A stretch of DNA of 64,000 nucleotides from Larimichthys crocea (GCF_000972845.2 NC_040027.1:11399760-11463759); one strand, 5' to 3'; positions 1 to 11,300 are shown, counted from the stretch's first letter. Numbers and translations: made by a program. The notes: a model not told the origin generated them from the letters alone.

Positions 1-140
1 AACAGCCCATTACAGAGAGAGGCTGCTGGGTTACTATCGTGCAGAGTGGTGAACAGTTTAACAAGAGAATAATTGTCTCTTTATAGGATATTCCAGATCT
101 AGATCTATTACACTGGGGAACAATTTTTCAAACAAATTCT

Positions 141-222
141 GTTGAATTAGATTTTTATGCTGATTCCAAAATTGCAGTCAGGTTGAATTAGATTTTTATG
201 CTGATTCCAAAATTGCAGTCAG
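141..222. repeat. 41-bp tandem duplication inside the transposon
   Basis: Two consecutive copies of a 41-base unit that begins GTTGAATTAGATTTTTATGC occupy 141-181 and 182-222. They are identical by eye, which suggests a recent local duplication in the left part of the decayed element. Confidence 0.85.
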
Positions 223-570
223 TTTTTTTCCAGCATGTCAAGTTTTTTCCACTGATTAGATGTAGTGAGACTTGTCAGCTGATTACGATTGGACTCATCT
301 ACAGCTACGTGGCCACTTGTTTGTGCAGTCACAGTTGAAACAGTGCGGTGAGAGGTGTGTGCAGCTCCCAATAGGTCAGTACTGTCAATATCTGCAAACA
401 GAAAGCTGGCATAGTAGAATGAAGAGGATTGGTGCTGGCTTTTCTGTTTTAACTATGGGTATATCGTCTATTTAGTTTGATGCTGTTTTTGTAGTTTTCA
501 AAGCTTGTAACTATTCCATCTTAGTGTTTTATTTCCATAGGTATATATCTCCTTTGTTCCAGATCATGTC

Positions 571-880
571 TGCTCCTACAACCCTGACTCCTTTTGCTAT
601 ATTTGTGCTAGTTTCACCATTCCAAGTCAGAGGAAAGCAAACAACAGTGCATTTGTCAAACAAGCATATTTTGCATATTTTATAGTAAAACTCTGTGATC
701 AAGACAACAAGCCATGGGCCCCTCACAAAGTGTGCAAGCAGTGTGTGGAGAGTTTACGGATGTGGACCAAAGGAACACGTGAAAAGTTGCATTTGGTATC
801 CCCGTGGTTTGCCGAGAGCAAAAAGATCATTGCACAGACTGTAACTTTTGTTTAGTGAAAACAAGCACATATCTGTTCAG
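571..880 (+). pseudogene. Broken Cys-rich domain remnant carried by the transposon
   Basis: Read from 571, the translation opens CSYNPDSFCYIC and continues with AYFAYFIVKLCDQDNKPWAP and HKVCKQCVESLRMWTKG. This layout (CxxC, then GDQD-like, WAPH, CxxC, then xWREx..DCxFC) resembles a domain I know from uncharacterised, often mobile-element-linked proteins of fish, cnidarians and arthropods. After about residue 78 the frame must shift by one base to continue as FGIPVVCREQKDHCTDCNFC. The unshifted frame stops at TAG (853-855). There is no long ORF on either side, so this is a fragment. The family assignment is from memory of the motif pattern, not a search. Confidence 0.5.
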
Positions 881-1027
881 TAGAGTATTTCTCATATTTT
901 TTAAGAAAACAAGGATCCAGTAGTTCAAAAACTTGACGTGATTGAGAAAAACTGAGATCAGTTTTGGATTCCACACCCAAAAATTTTTTAAGACCTAACG
1001 CAACAAAAATTGTGTTCCCCAGTGTTA

Positions 1028-2630
1028 TCAGGGGAGAAAAAGTCAGTTGCTGTTCTTATGAAGAAGGAATTGTTTTATCATTCTATTAATTATTTTACAG
1101 TTCGCCAATGTTTTACACAACGACACTGGATGTCCAAATATGACTGACACGGCAAAAAACAAAACAAAATAAAATTGTGCAACTAAATACATTCAAGTCT
1201 CTCTGAAGATGGCTAATTTTAAAACTTGAAATAGTTAGACTCATACATACATAAGTCAGTATACAGGGCAACAAAAATATGTTCATTCAGTGCTGCAGTA
1301 AACATAATAAGGCAAGAAAAATAGGTACAAAGTGCCAAGTTGATTAAGTTGAGTAAAATGAGATGAATGAAAAGTGCCATCACAGGCAAAGTTCAAAGTA
1401 GGCATGTACATATTAAAATCAACTATTTAGTCACTGTGTTGCCAATCAAAAATACCCCAAAAACAAATTCATTGTTTATGATCTGAACTGTACACAAGGA
1501 TGTTTACGTCCGTGTTATACAAAGGAGAGAATACATCCAGAACTGCAGTCAGTAACGGAGTTCCCTTCTTACTCCTTGTCTGCTGTTGTACATCCTAAAC
1601 CTTTTAACCGCATACTATATGTGCAGTATCTTGGGAGCCCTGCTGAATGCTGCAGCACTAACAGTAACTGTGTTGACTCTGAGCCACAAAGGGAAAAGAA
1701 AGGATGCCTTCATAGCGATGTCTTTGACCTCTAGTGACCCGACGTCTGGCACAAATCTTCCACGTTCTGTCAAAAAGACTTGGCTGACAGGTGAATTGAA
1801 GTCTCCCTGACGAAGACAAATACGGCTTTCCGGTTCCTCCTACTCACAACAATTTGCTACTTCCTGGCAAGTTCTCAAACAAAAACCAGAGTTCACAGTA
1901 AACACGGCGGTGCAGTGATTTCACAACCTACAGCACGATTCCCTCAAGAAGTGTCACTTTTACTGGCTGAGTGTTTTTATCTGTTACCAGGTGCAAACCT
2001 TTTGTTGTACAACTTTAATAAATAAATGAGGAAAGAATACAAGTGAAGCAAAAGTGCTATTAAATCTGTGTAGATCACATATTTGGAAAAAATAGAAAAT
2101 AACTTGTCAGCAGTAAGTTTATTAGTCTGTTAATATCAGTTGTTTTTACCGTCTTGTGCTCTTGCTTGGAGGATACGCGTATTTGTCCATGTGTGACATT
2201 TTCAGTACATCTGGGAGGCATCAGTCACAGGTGGATGCATAGTTCCTGCTCAGAGACTTCCAGCTCAGGGGTCATTTATTATCCAAACTTCCCTGTTATC
2301 GCTGTTGTATTTGTACTGAACACACCCCCACCTCCTCCAGAGACCCTCTCCTCCTCCCACACCTATCATCTCTGGTCTCCATCCTGAACAACTCTAGGAG
2401 CCAATTTTGGCCACACAGAAGTCTGCTGCTCTCATCAAGATCCCAGAGCTCAGCTTTTAAAAAAAAATATATAATTTATGTTCCTCTCCAAATCTACCTT
2501 TGTCAGTCTGAGTATCCACCGTGGAATAATGAAACAAGACTTTCCGCTATCTTCCCAGATTATCTGGAGGATAAAAAAAAACACTGTCCTGGTTATCTTC
2601 ACAAAGAATAACAAACAAAACAAGGAGTTT
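1028..2630. other. No supportable gene; AT-rich sequence
   Basis: I see only short, poorly supported ORFs here on either strand and no exon chain. The segment ends just before the itpa polyadenylation region. It could hold the 3' UTR of a gene lying outside the window, but nothing in the sequence proves this. Confidence 0.5.
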
Positions 2631-2848
2631 CTTTAGGAATTAAAATGTTTATTGAAAATAAACCGTTATTATGCACTGCAGATCCTACAAGCAGACATTG
2701 TGATCACACATAAGTAATAACATCCATATAGTACTTTTCTGACTCAACAATTAAAGTAGTAGTAAATATCCTCTGCTTAGTGAAATCCAATCCAGTAACT
2801 TGAGGTTTGATAAAGATTCAGAGCCGGACGTTGGCCTGATAAGACTCT

Positions 2849-5502
2849 TTAATCCTCCTCCTCCTTCTTCTTCTTCTTCTTTTCCTGTGGTGAGGTATCG
2901 TTGGTTTGAGAGAAGTGCTCGGACATGGCAGCAAGCGCCCGGTAGCGGTGAGAGATCGTATTCTTCACTTCTTTTGGCAGTTCGGCATAGCTGCAAATGG
3001 AAGCAGTTAATAGTCAGTATGGATGTGTCTGTCTCTCTGATGCACAGCATAAGGTGAAAGCATTATGTTGCATGGACTAATCTGTAACGCTCAACCCTGA
3101 ACTGGAAGTTAAGTGTGTTGACCTCTGGCTCCCTCTTCTGGTACGAACAGGAAAATTAAAGCAGTCCTTGCTTACGTTTTGTCGTATCCGTCTGGCTGGA
3201 AACAGGGATCCCATCCAAAGTCTCGAGGCCCTCTGGGTTCCACAATGAGTCCCTAAAAATATCAAAACAGAAAAAAATGATTAAAACACACACATTTAAA
3301 AAAAGTGAGGCAGTTTCAGGAGAGATTCTGACCTCTGTTTTCCCTCTGAAGAGCGTTACTGGTTCATCTTTCCCAGCAGAGAAAGCAAATGTGCAGAGAG
3401 CCCACGCTGATTTATCCTCAAACCCGGCGAGGAGTTTGTGCAAACCTAAAACATTTAACAAGATTAGAGACGCTCACCTCACTTTTTAAATGCAGCTTTA
3501 AATAAAATATCAATTACAATACTCACCTTCAGGCTTGAGTTTATCCAGGAACCATTTTCTACAAAAATAAAATATAGATGTAATTATTCGTGTTCTTTGC
3601 CACTTTTAAAAAGACATAAAATATTATAAAATTATACTAACATGTAAGGACCGGGCAGGCCTCCCAAAGCCTTGAAGCACAGACACGTGTCCTCCACTAT
3701 GACTGGCCCATCAACCTGAAGGTGTCAAACAACAATACATCAGTTTCAATCCTTCAACAGACAGACAGACATACAGGATCGTGCCTTTATAGTTAACACA
3801 CCTGCCGTGCAGCCTCTTTGCACTTATGTATTGAGATTTCATCCGGCTCTCCTTGGTATTCAGGCACTGGAAAAAGAAATGAGGTTAGGTGAGTAATCAA
3901 ATCAAGTTTATTTGTATGGCCCTTTACAATAGCCGAACGGTACCCAAAGTGTTTTACAACAAAGCCATAAAACAATACATAACAGATTCATAACAGATAA
4001 ATACAATTAAAAGTGCTGCAGCGCTGCAGGGTATTAAAAGCTTTTCAGAAATACATAAAAAGCAGCAGACAGAATGAGTACACCCGAGAAACAGTCAGAA
4101 TAAAACGCCAATCTAAAGAAGTGAGTCCTAAACTTCGGTTTAAAAAGGCTGAGATCAGTAGTGGTGCGGATGTCAGGGGGCAGTTTGCGACGGCAAAAGA
4201 ACGATCGCCCCACTGTTTAAATCTCGAGCTAGAGACCTCTAACAGAAGCTGACCTGAAGAGCACAGGGCTCTGCCACAACTGCGAAAAGTTAAAATCTCT
4301 GACAGGTAACAGGAGGCCGAGCCAATTAAAAAAAGTTTAAAATCCAGTGGAGTGACGACAGGCCAGGGGAAATGTGTTCGCGTCTGGCAGCAGCGTTCTG
4401 CACAAGCTGGAGACGAGAAACCGAGGACTGACTGAGGCCAACGTAGAGGGCATTGCAGGAGTCCAGTCTGGAACTGATAAAAGATCCTGTCGACTGAGGA
4501 AAGACTTCACTTTGGCCAAGAGACGGAGCTGAAAAAAGCTCGTGCTAATCTGTTTGTCAAATTTTCGCCTATTGTCAAAAGTTACCCCAAGATTTTTGAC
4601 ATGTGACGTAAACAGAGAGGCCAGAACAGAACACATTCAGTTTTGCAGTCACTGATTGAGTAATGATCACATGGACATTTTTAACCTAGAACTCTAACGT
4701 CAGGTGATTTTCACCTACACAGCTCTTGTCATGTGATTTTCATTGTGTTGCTGCTGTCTGAGTTGCATGGGTCCTTGGGTAGCTTCAGGCTGCTCACTGG
4801 TGTCATTAATGGGATGTTTGTTTCCCTCCTCCCATCTATGTGATTGTTAATGATAGTGAGTGCCATTTTTTTGTCTCTCTCTCTCACAGTTGTCAGTGAT
4901 GCAGAAAGTCTGTGCCTTCACCAGACAAGGCTGACATGTCCCAGGAATGGGTGGACCAAAGAACAAGTTCCCAGCTCCATTATTTGTTTTGTTAGGAGAT
5001 TTCTCGTTAAGATTACATTATAATTTTGCTGCCTTTTTAAAAATGGTCCCCTGTGGTACCTTTTATTTTATTTTATGTGATATTGTATATTGGGAAATTA
5101 AAGAAGAGTACTACAGTTTGGCATACAGTGTTGTACTTTCACATAAATTGATGAAAACTGTATTTTATCCGGGATATTATATCGGGTAAAATACTAATTT
5201 GAGTGTTTTAAGCTGCTGGTGTCTCTCTTCATACTCACAGTCAATCTTCCTGGACACTAGTTTGTGTGGAAACTTGTCTCCCAGGATCTGAATGACCTGA
5301 CGGATACAAAACAGAAACAGAGTGAGGCATGGATCACACGCTCGTGCTCGGCTTGTCTATGTGCAGCACCGTGGACAGGTGTGCTGCTGTTTGAAGCACG
5401 TGCAGGATGCGGTCTGTCTCGTGCATGTTTGACTCTCACCTCTTCGAGTTTTTTGGCGTTTCCAGTCACGAACACCACAGACCTCCCTGCAGGCACAGCC
5501 AT
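2849..5502 (-). CDS. itpa: Inosine triphosphate pyrophosphatase (ITPA), 8 exons
   Basis: ITPA hydrolyses ITP, dITP and XTP to monophosphates in the cytosol and so cleans deaminated purines from the nucleotide pool. Coding exons on the - strand, in order: 5440-5502, 5239-5296, 3802-3866, 3642-3715, 3527-3558, 3333-3445, 3176-3252, 2849-2990. They sum to 624 nt in an unbroken frame (207 aa; human 194), and every boundary is GT-AG. Signature motifs visible are [12 protein letters not shown] near the N-terminus, [61 protein letters not shown] and SHRYRAL. The start at 5502 (ATG with A at -3 and G at +4) fits the family. An in-frame ATG at 5526 would add 8 residues. The C-terminus ends in a Lys/Glu-rich tail (KKKKKEEED) that human ITPA lacks. 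An AATAAA on the - strand at 2648-2653 can end the transcript. Confidence 0.95.
3895..4640 (-). mobile_element. LINE (L2/Rex1-like) reverse-transcriptase 3' remnant in itpa intron 2
   Basis: On the - strand the translation reads [19 protein letters not shown], then [15 protein letters not shown]. After frame breaks it continues [29 protein letters not shown] and SLHWIL, and then [16 protein letters not shown]. This is the C-terminal end of a fish L2/Rex1-type reverse transcriptase. Frameshifts and a stop make it non-functional. The 3' end near 3895 carries the usual tail (reverse complement of AATCAAGTTTATTTGTATGG). It lies in the same orientation as itpa, wholly intronic. Confidence 0.85.
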
Positions 5503-5508
5503 GCTGAC
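5494..5508. repeat. 15-bp direct repeat over the itpa start codon, left copy
   Basis: The sequence CACAGCCATGCTGAC recurs exactly at 7129-7143. It contains the itpa initiation codon (CAT, 5500-5502). The two copies bracket the retroelement-rich spacer. Confidence 0.8.
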
Positions 5509-5634
5509 CACAACCCGGGCGCTCATCTTCTTATTGGTGTTTTACGGCAGGCTGCATCTTATAGTTGCATACACCGCCCTCTTCTGGACTTTACTTCTTA
5601 ATTTTCTTTTCCTTTTTAAATCTTTTTTAATTAA

Positions 5635-5635
<1 letters not shown>

Positions 5636-5665
<30 letters not shown>

Positions 5666-5756
5666 AGTATTATTATTTTATTATTATTATTATTATTGCT
5701 GTTATTATTATTGTATTATTATACTGTTTATTTTAAATGTTATTATATTTTATTTT
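5636..5756. repeat. (TTA)n microsatellite
   Basis: An imperfect run of TTA/ATT triplets interrupted by a few other bases. It produces a spurious Tyr/Leu-rich open frame. It lies upstream of itpa in the element-rich spacer before mettl13. On the - strand it reads (TAA)n, a form common at LINE 3' ends. Confidence 0.9.
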
Positions 5757-6279
5757 GACATTTGTAAAGCACTTGTGGTCAGTGCATGCTGTGTAAAAAT
5801 GTGCTATATAAATAAAACTTATTAACTATTTCATCAATTTACCAAAATAATGCAAAACTGACTGAAAAATGAATTATTAATGTAAATACAGACGTGACAT
5901 CAAATGTTTATCCTTATGGCTTTATTTTACACACAGTTAAAACAAGATATCTCCATTATGATTTTCTCTACCTTTCTATTATATTCTTGACACTTTTCTC
6001 CACTGCTCCTGTCCTCCAGCCCTGCCATCATCTTCCCCTCTCTTCCCTTTCATATCCATGACATTCAACCATCACATGCTCCTCTGTCTCTCTCCCCCCA
6101 CGCTACATAGACCAGTTGGATGTTTACCTATTATATTGAGTGTGCTATTTAATCTACTGTGCCCTATTCTTAGTCGCTCATTGTCACCTGTTCCACTCTG
6201 AACCCCCACAACACCCCACCTCACCCACCTCACCCTGTAGTTTATATAACGTCTCCCCTTCCTGGACTTTCCAATATTG
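5757..6279. other. Intergenic, no gene seen
   Basis: This segment holds an AATAAA-type stretch (TATAAATAAAACTTATT near 5805) that looks like another retroelement tail, followed by low-complexity pyrimidine-rich sequence. I see no ORF or conserved motif. Confidence 0.5.
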
Positions 6280-6582
6280 ATTAGATTAGATAATACTTTA
6301 TTTTATCCCACAACGTGGAAAGTCACTTGTTTACAGCAGCGAAAAAATAGTCAAGGAGGGAAAACACAAGTGTACATATTACAAAAAGTACTAAAGTAGA
6401 ATGTGCAGATTTACAAAACAGTACTAGGTAGAACATAAACATAAACAAACAAAAAAAACAAACAAGAACAAAAAAAATAGCAATCTCCTTCTTCCCACCG
6501 TGGGGTAGCAGTCTGCTGCTGAAGGAGCTGCTCAGAGACCCCACAGTGTCATGTAGGGGGCGAGAGGGGGTGTCCATGATGG
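6280..6582 (-). mobile_element. Non-LTR retrotransposon 3'-tail fragment (TTTATTGATCCC family)
   Basis: The sequence TAGATAATACTTTATTTTAT, then CCCACAACGTGGAAAGTCACTTG and the following 250 bp closely match copies at 38541-38765 and 41216-41452 in this window. The family is a common fish non-LTR element whose 3' end reads TACTTTATTGATCCC on the opposite strand. The copy ends in the left arm of a 36-bp inverted repeat. Confidence 0.7.
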
Positions 6583-6625
6583 ATGTCAGCCATCATGGAC
6601 AACCCCTCTCACCCCCTACATGACA
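6547..6625. repeat. 36-bp near-perfect inverted repeat (hairpin)
   Basis: The left arm is 6547-6582, the spacer is the 7 bases ATGTCAG, and the right arm is 6590-6625. The arms differ at 2 of 36 positions. The palindrome lies exactly at the junction between the retroelement tail on its left and the RNase H fragment on its right. Confidence 0.9.
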
Positions 6626-7125
6626 TTGTTTCCATTGATTAATTATTTCTTTCCATATTAAACTTTTCCCTTCTGCTTTTGATAATTCTACTTTCATTTC
6701 CACCTCTTCTTTCTTTGCTGCCTCCTTTGCCATTTGATCTGCTTTTTTATTCCCCTGTATCCCTAAATGAGCTGGTACCCACATGAATGTTATTTCCCTC
6801 CCCTGCTGTGCTAATCTGGATGTTCTCACCATTATTTCATATAATATTGTTTTTGCTGTTCTGTTTTTAATGCTTAAGAGTGATGAGATTGAATCTCTAC
6901 ATATGATTATCTTCCTATCCACCCATTCTACTGCCAATACTATTGCACAAAGTTCCACTGCATATACACTTAAATGAGCTTTTTAATACTTTGTTATTAT
7001 GACTGGGAACCACCACTGCTGCACCTGTTGCTCCTGTTATTGGTTCTTTTGACCCATCTGTATATAAATAAATATATTCCCCAGACTTTGCATCTGTATA
7101 TTTATAAAATTCCAAGTGCACTGTT
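6590..7125 (-). pseudogene. LINE RNase H domain fragment
   Basis: The - strand translation shows an RNase H fold. It reads YLYTDGSKEPITGATGAAVV at the first catalytic Asp, then VELCAIVLAVEWV with a Glu position, ICRDSISSLLSIKN with the next Asp, and FMWVPAHLGIQGNKKADQMA with the His/Asp end motif. This arrangement belongs to the RNase H domain of I/Nimb-type non-LTR retrotransposons. A frame change between the TDGSK and ELCAIV parts shows decay. No reverse transcriptase is attached. It ends a few bases before a 15-bp repeat of the itpa start region. Confidence 0.85.
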
Positions 7126-7128
7126 TTA

Positions 7129-7143
7129 CACAGCCATGCTGAC
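7129..7143. repeat. 15-bp direct repeat, right copy, in front of mettl13
   Basis: This is the second exact copy of CACAGCCATGCTGAC. The flank that follows (ACACCCGGAGC) also resembles the left flank (ACAACCCGGGCGC). It starts right after the RNase H fragment and lies about 170 bp from the mettl13 start codon. Confidence 0.8.
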
Positions 7144-7310
7144 AGACACCCGGAGCATTAACAACACTGGACCGGAGACATCCGGCTGCAGCAGCCAATA
7201 GAAACCCGCAGAGAGAGCGGGTGCAGCCTGCAATGCTGTCCGACTCGGAAACGTCAGAGTGCCATGTGGACAAGAAGTAAACAGAGTCCGACACCGAGCA
7301 CCGACCCACG
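7144..7310 (+). promoter_or_regulatory. mettl13 proximal promoter / 5' UTR
   Basis: This is GC-rich sequence immediately upstream of the mettl13 ATG with a CCAAT box at 7195-7199. The promoter role is inferred from position and composition. It may once have served itpa in the other direction. Confidence 0.45.
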
Positions 7311-8312
7311 ATGAGTCTGTTACCCCGCACCGCCGAGGAGTTCAGCTCCGCAGAGTACTGGGAGAGATTCTTCAAGAAGCGCGGGGAGAAATCCTTCGAG
7401 TGGTACGGAGACTACAACCAGCTGTGCGGGGTGCTGCACAAATACATCCGAGCACAGCACAAGGTAACACGGCGTGCAGAGCAGGGAGACACCGCTGCAC
7501 CTTCAGTGTGATCACTCACTTCATATGCATGCATGCATGTCAGGGTGGCTGTCCTTTTAAACTCCTTTCATAGATAAATAGATATATTCATCCCACCACG
7601 GGGAAATTATATACTATATATATAAAGATATAGAAACAAAGTAGAAGAGGCCAAAACAAAAAACACACAATAAACAGACAGAAATATCTAAACTACACAA
7701 TAACCACAAAAATTAATCAACCTTCAAAAACAGACAAGCACTAAGGATAAGAGTGGCATGATATATAAAGAGTATTGTAGTGTAAAGTGACCATAGTGTA
7801 AGTAATCTTGCAAGAAAGTGGACCATGTATAAATAATAGTATTATTTCAAGAGTGGTGACCATAATATAATAGCATACAAAAAATAAGTGACCCCGATAT
7901 AAATAAGAACTGCAAGGTATAAATGAATAAAATGGAATAAAATAGAAACAGAAAATTGCAATAACATGACAGGAGACGACAACAATCAGGTGGTGCAGGT
8001 GTTGTACAGTGTGATGGAGAGGGTGTGCTGCTCATTGTCCATGATGGATAACAGTTTATTCAGCGTCCTCCTCTCCACCACAGTCTCAAGAGACTCGAGT
8101 CCGAGTCCAGAACAGAGCCAGCCTCTTGATGATCTTATCAAGTCTGTTGTGTGTCGCTATCTCTGTGCTGCTGCCCCAGCAAACACAGCAAGAAGAAGAG
8201 ATGGCACTGGCAACACAGACTGGAAAAAGATCTCCAACATTTTTCTGCCACGTTGAAGGATCTCAGCTTCCTCAGGAAGTAGCGTTGCTCATCCCCTTCT
8301 AATAATATAATA

Positions 8313-8344
<32 letters not shown>

Positions 8345-11300
8345 GACTTCCTGTCTGATGTTTCAAGTATTCAGCTGCTGTCCTCACCACAGTGTAAAAA
8401 TATTCTCCCTTATAAGGAAAAGGTCGCATTATTATTAGTGTTAGCATCAATTTACTTTAAAATAGCTGTTTATGACCCCGTTGAGTGTTATATTGTATAA
8501 CTATTAATACTACTATAAAAATAATAATTTTATTTTATATTCTGTATTTTATTTATATAGCACCTTTAAAAAAACAAACAAAGTTTACAAAGTGTTTTTC
8601 AGAGCAGCGGACCCCAAATAAGGCCACACAGGTCAAGATCAGGAAAAGTAAAAACAGAAACAGGCAGGACAAATAAAATAAAATTAAAACAGCTGTTTAT
8701 TGATGGTGTAGAAACTTTGCAATAGAAGAACAAAAGAATAGTGGTAACATGGGGGCATAAAAAGGGAAAATCTGCCATTAAACATGTCTGGTGAAAAGAT
8801 AATAAAAGAAATTATAAAAAAGACAAAAAATAAAAATAAAACATTAAGAGATGGAAACAAAATCAATGTGTGAGGAACAGTTTGCTGTTCTCTGTTTGTT
8901 AAATCCACAAAAAAAGCATGATTATGTCGGTGTGCATCATTTGCATTTTAGATTTTTTTAATCTACGATGTAACCAGCAACTTGAGTTGTCTAATAAAGA
9001 GAAGTGAAAAGTCCAATATTTTGTAATTACCTGTAGTGAACTTGAAGTATAACTTACTTACTCAAAGAATATCTCAGAGCCGTCACTAACAGTGTTTTAT
9101 TCTTCCGTCCTTCAGGTGTTGGTGGTCGGTTGTGGTAACTCTGAGCTGAGTGAACAGCTGTATGATGTCGGCTACAAACATCTAACCAATATCGACATCA
9201 GCGAGACAGTGGTGACGCATATGAACCAGCGAAACGCTGAACGTCGGCCAGGTCTGACCTTCCAGCAGGTGGATGCCACACAGACTCCATATGAGGATGC
9301 CAGCTACCAGGCTGCTCTGGACAAGGGCACGCTGGATGCCATGGCATCAGAAGAAGAAGGAGCGCTGGCTAGGAACATGCTCACTGAGGTGAGAGACCAA
9401 TGGGTCAGGGTGTGCACAGACCAAATGTTTTTTTACTCAATGGGTATACAGAAGTTTTCTTGTGTCTGCAGGTGGGCCGTGTGCTAAGCGTTGGCGGCCG
9501 GTATGTCTGCGTGACGCTGGCTCAGGAGAGTGTGATCAAGTTGGCTGTAGAGCACTTTGTTCAGCTGGGGTGGGCGGTGAGGCTTCACTGTCTGCAGGAG
9601 GAAAGCGGGAAAGAAGAGGAGTCCTTCGCTCTGCCTGTCTTTGTTCTGGTCTGCACCAAGTTTCGTCAGCCTATGCCCACGCCCATTCTGGAGATGTGTC
9701 TCGGGGAAGATGGAGCCCCAACTCGTCTCACACAGGTAGCAGAGTTGTTGTCGGCTGTGAGGGAGCACCAGGCTTACTCTGTCTTGAAGAAGAGACTCCG
9801 TACAGGCACGGACGCCAGCTCGAACCTCTCGCTCACTCTCTGCCACACCAAGACTGGCCTTCCCAGATACACTCTCACAGTGCAAGACTGTCCCCCAGCT
9901 GCCAAGGTGCCGAGATCAAACCAGTTTGCTATTTTTATTGGTGAGCTCTCCTGTTATCACATCGTGTGTCTGCCTTCCTGTGGTTGTATTTTGTTCTCCT
10001 CTGATCATTTTTTTTCTGTCAGTCCCTCAAGGTAGTGAGACAGCTTGGCTGTACAGCTCCAGTGAGGGACGAAGGCAGCTGGCAGCCAGTGCGAACTTTC
10101 GACGCCTGGTTATTGTGGCAATGCACAGGAATCAGGAGTACGCAGACATGCAGGCTGTCCAGTCAGAACTCTCACCCATGGTTATGGACCTGGCGCCGCC
10201 GGGTATGCCAGCCAATCAGCAGGTAAATGCATCCAAATATTCCTTTTTTTTTTTTAGAAATCCTCTTTTTGTACAATAAAATACAAAGACGCTTCAGTGT
10301 GTTCATTCAAGCTCTCTTGTCCTCATTCAGGTGCCGTTCCTGTCGGTTGGAGGTGACCTGGGATGGCGAGAGGAGGTCAGCAGGGGTGTGAGTGAGCTGA
10401 GCGGGGAGTACTGTGTGGAGAATGTCAAAGGAGAAGATGGAGAACTGTATCGGAGGCTCGTTTTCCTGTCTAACGCTAACCTCGTCCAATCAGAGAGTCG
10501 TCTTGTCCCTTCGAATACTGGTGAGTTCTTTTATTAACCACACAGGCAATACCAGCAATGCATGTTACATGTTAGAAATAAATGAACACCCATAAAACAA
10601 GTAGCCAACAAATATCAACCAAAAACATAATGAAGCAGAGGACAAACAAACAATAATCAAGTAGTTTTAATTCAGTATTATAATATTATTCTAGTTTATT
10701 ATGGCGTAGCTGTGGATTGGTGTAATAATTAAATATTTATTTCCCTGCAGCATCAAGTCACAAGAAGAAAAATAAAAAGAAGGCCAAGCCAACAGCTGCT
10801 CCAGTAACATCTTCGACCTCTCTGTCAGTGGACAGTGGCTTCCTCTGCTGCGCTCACCACGAAGTTATGGTGGCCGGCCTCGCCATGCTCGGGGTTGGCA
10901 TGCCGCAGAACAAAGGTCAGCACACACTCAGAGGAAATGCCAATTAAACAGCCGCAGAAATATCACACTGAACCGACTTGAGTCTGGTTGAGCTTTTTTC
11001 CATCCACTCTATCTTCTTTCTCAGGTGTCCCAGTGTCAGTGCTCCTGGTGGGGCTCGGTGGTGGAGGCCTGCCTCAGTTTCTACGGGACTTTGTGCCCGA
11101 TGTTACTGTCGAGGTTGTAGAACTAGACCCTGTTGTGATGGACGTGGCGAAGCAATGGTTCGGGTTCAGACCGGATGATCGTTTGACTGTCACTCTTGGA
11201 GACGGCCTGGAACGCATCTGTGCCCTGGAGAAAGAAGGTTAGTGAAGGAGGAGTCGAAGAGGACACACCCATGGATACCTTGACAAAACTAAGACGTGAC

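Larger units (their letters stand above)
111..1024. mobile_element. Decayed DNA transposon with CACTG-type inverted ends
   Basis: The left end starts CACTGGGGAACA-ATTTTT at 111. The right end is its reverse complement, ending CCCCAGTG at 1024, with two extra bases in the arm. Both ends are flanked by a direct TTA (108-110 and 1025-1027), which looks like a 3-bp target-site duplication. Weaker subterminal similarity continues inward, since a GATTCCAAAA-type block faces its complement near 965-980. CACT(A/G) termini with a 3-bp duplication are typical of EnSpm/CACTA elements, but no transposase is visible, so the superfamily call is inference. The element encloses a broken Cys-rich ORF (571-880). 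Confidence 0.55.

Noticed and set aside
1586..1810. 74-codon hydrophobic ORF
   Set aside because: No family match, no conserved neighbours, and no sensible reading on the opposite strand either.
3156..3461. Single long - strand ORF across itpa exons 6 and 7
   Set aside because: It reads through an intron. The correct gene uses the donor at the end of exon 6 (GTCAGA) and a new frame in exon 7.
5264..5758. 164-codon ORF with Tyr- and Leu-rich end
   Set aside because: It is antisense to itpa exons 1 and 2 and then reads through the (TTA)n microsatellite, so the residues reflect the repeat.
9462..9944. 160-codon ORF overlapping mettl13 exon 3
   Set aside because: It is an out-of-frame shadow. 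The other frame matches METTL13 residue by residue.
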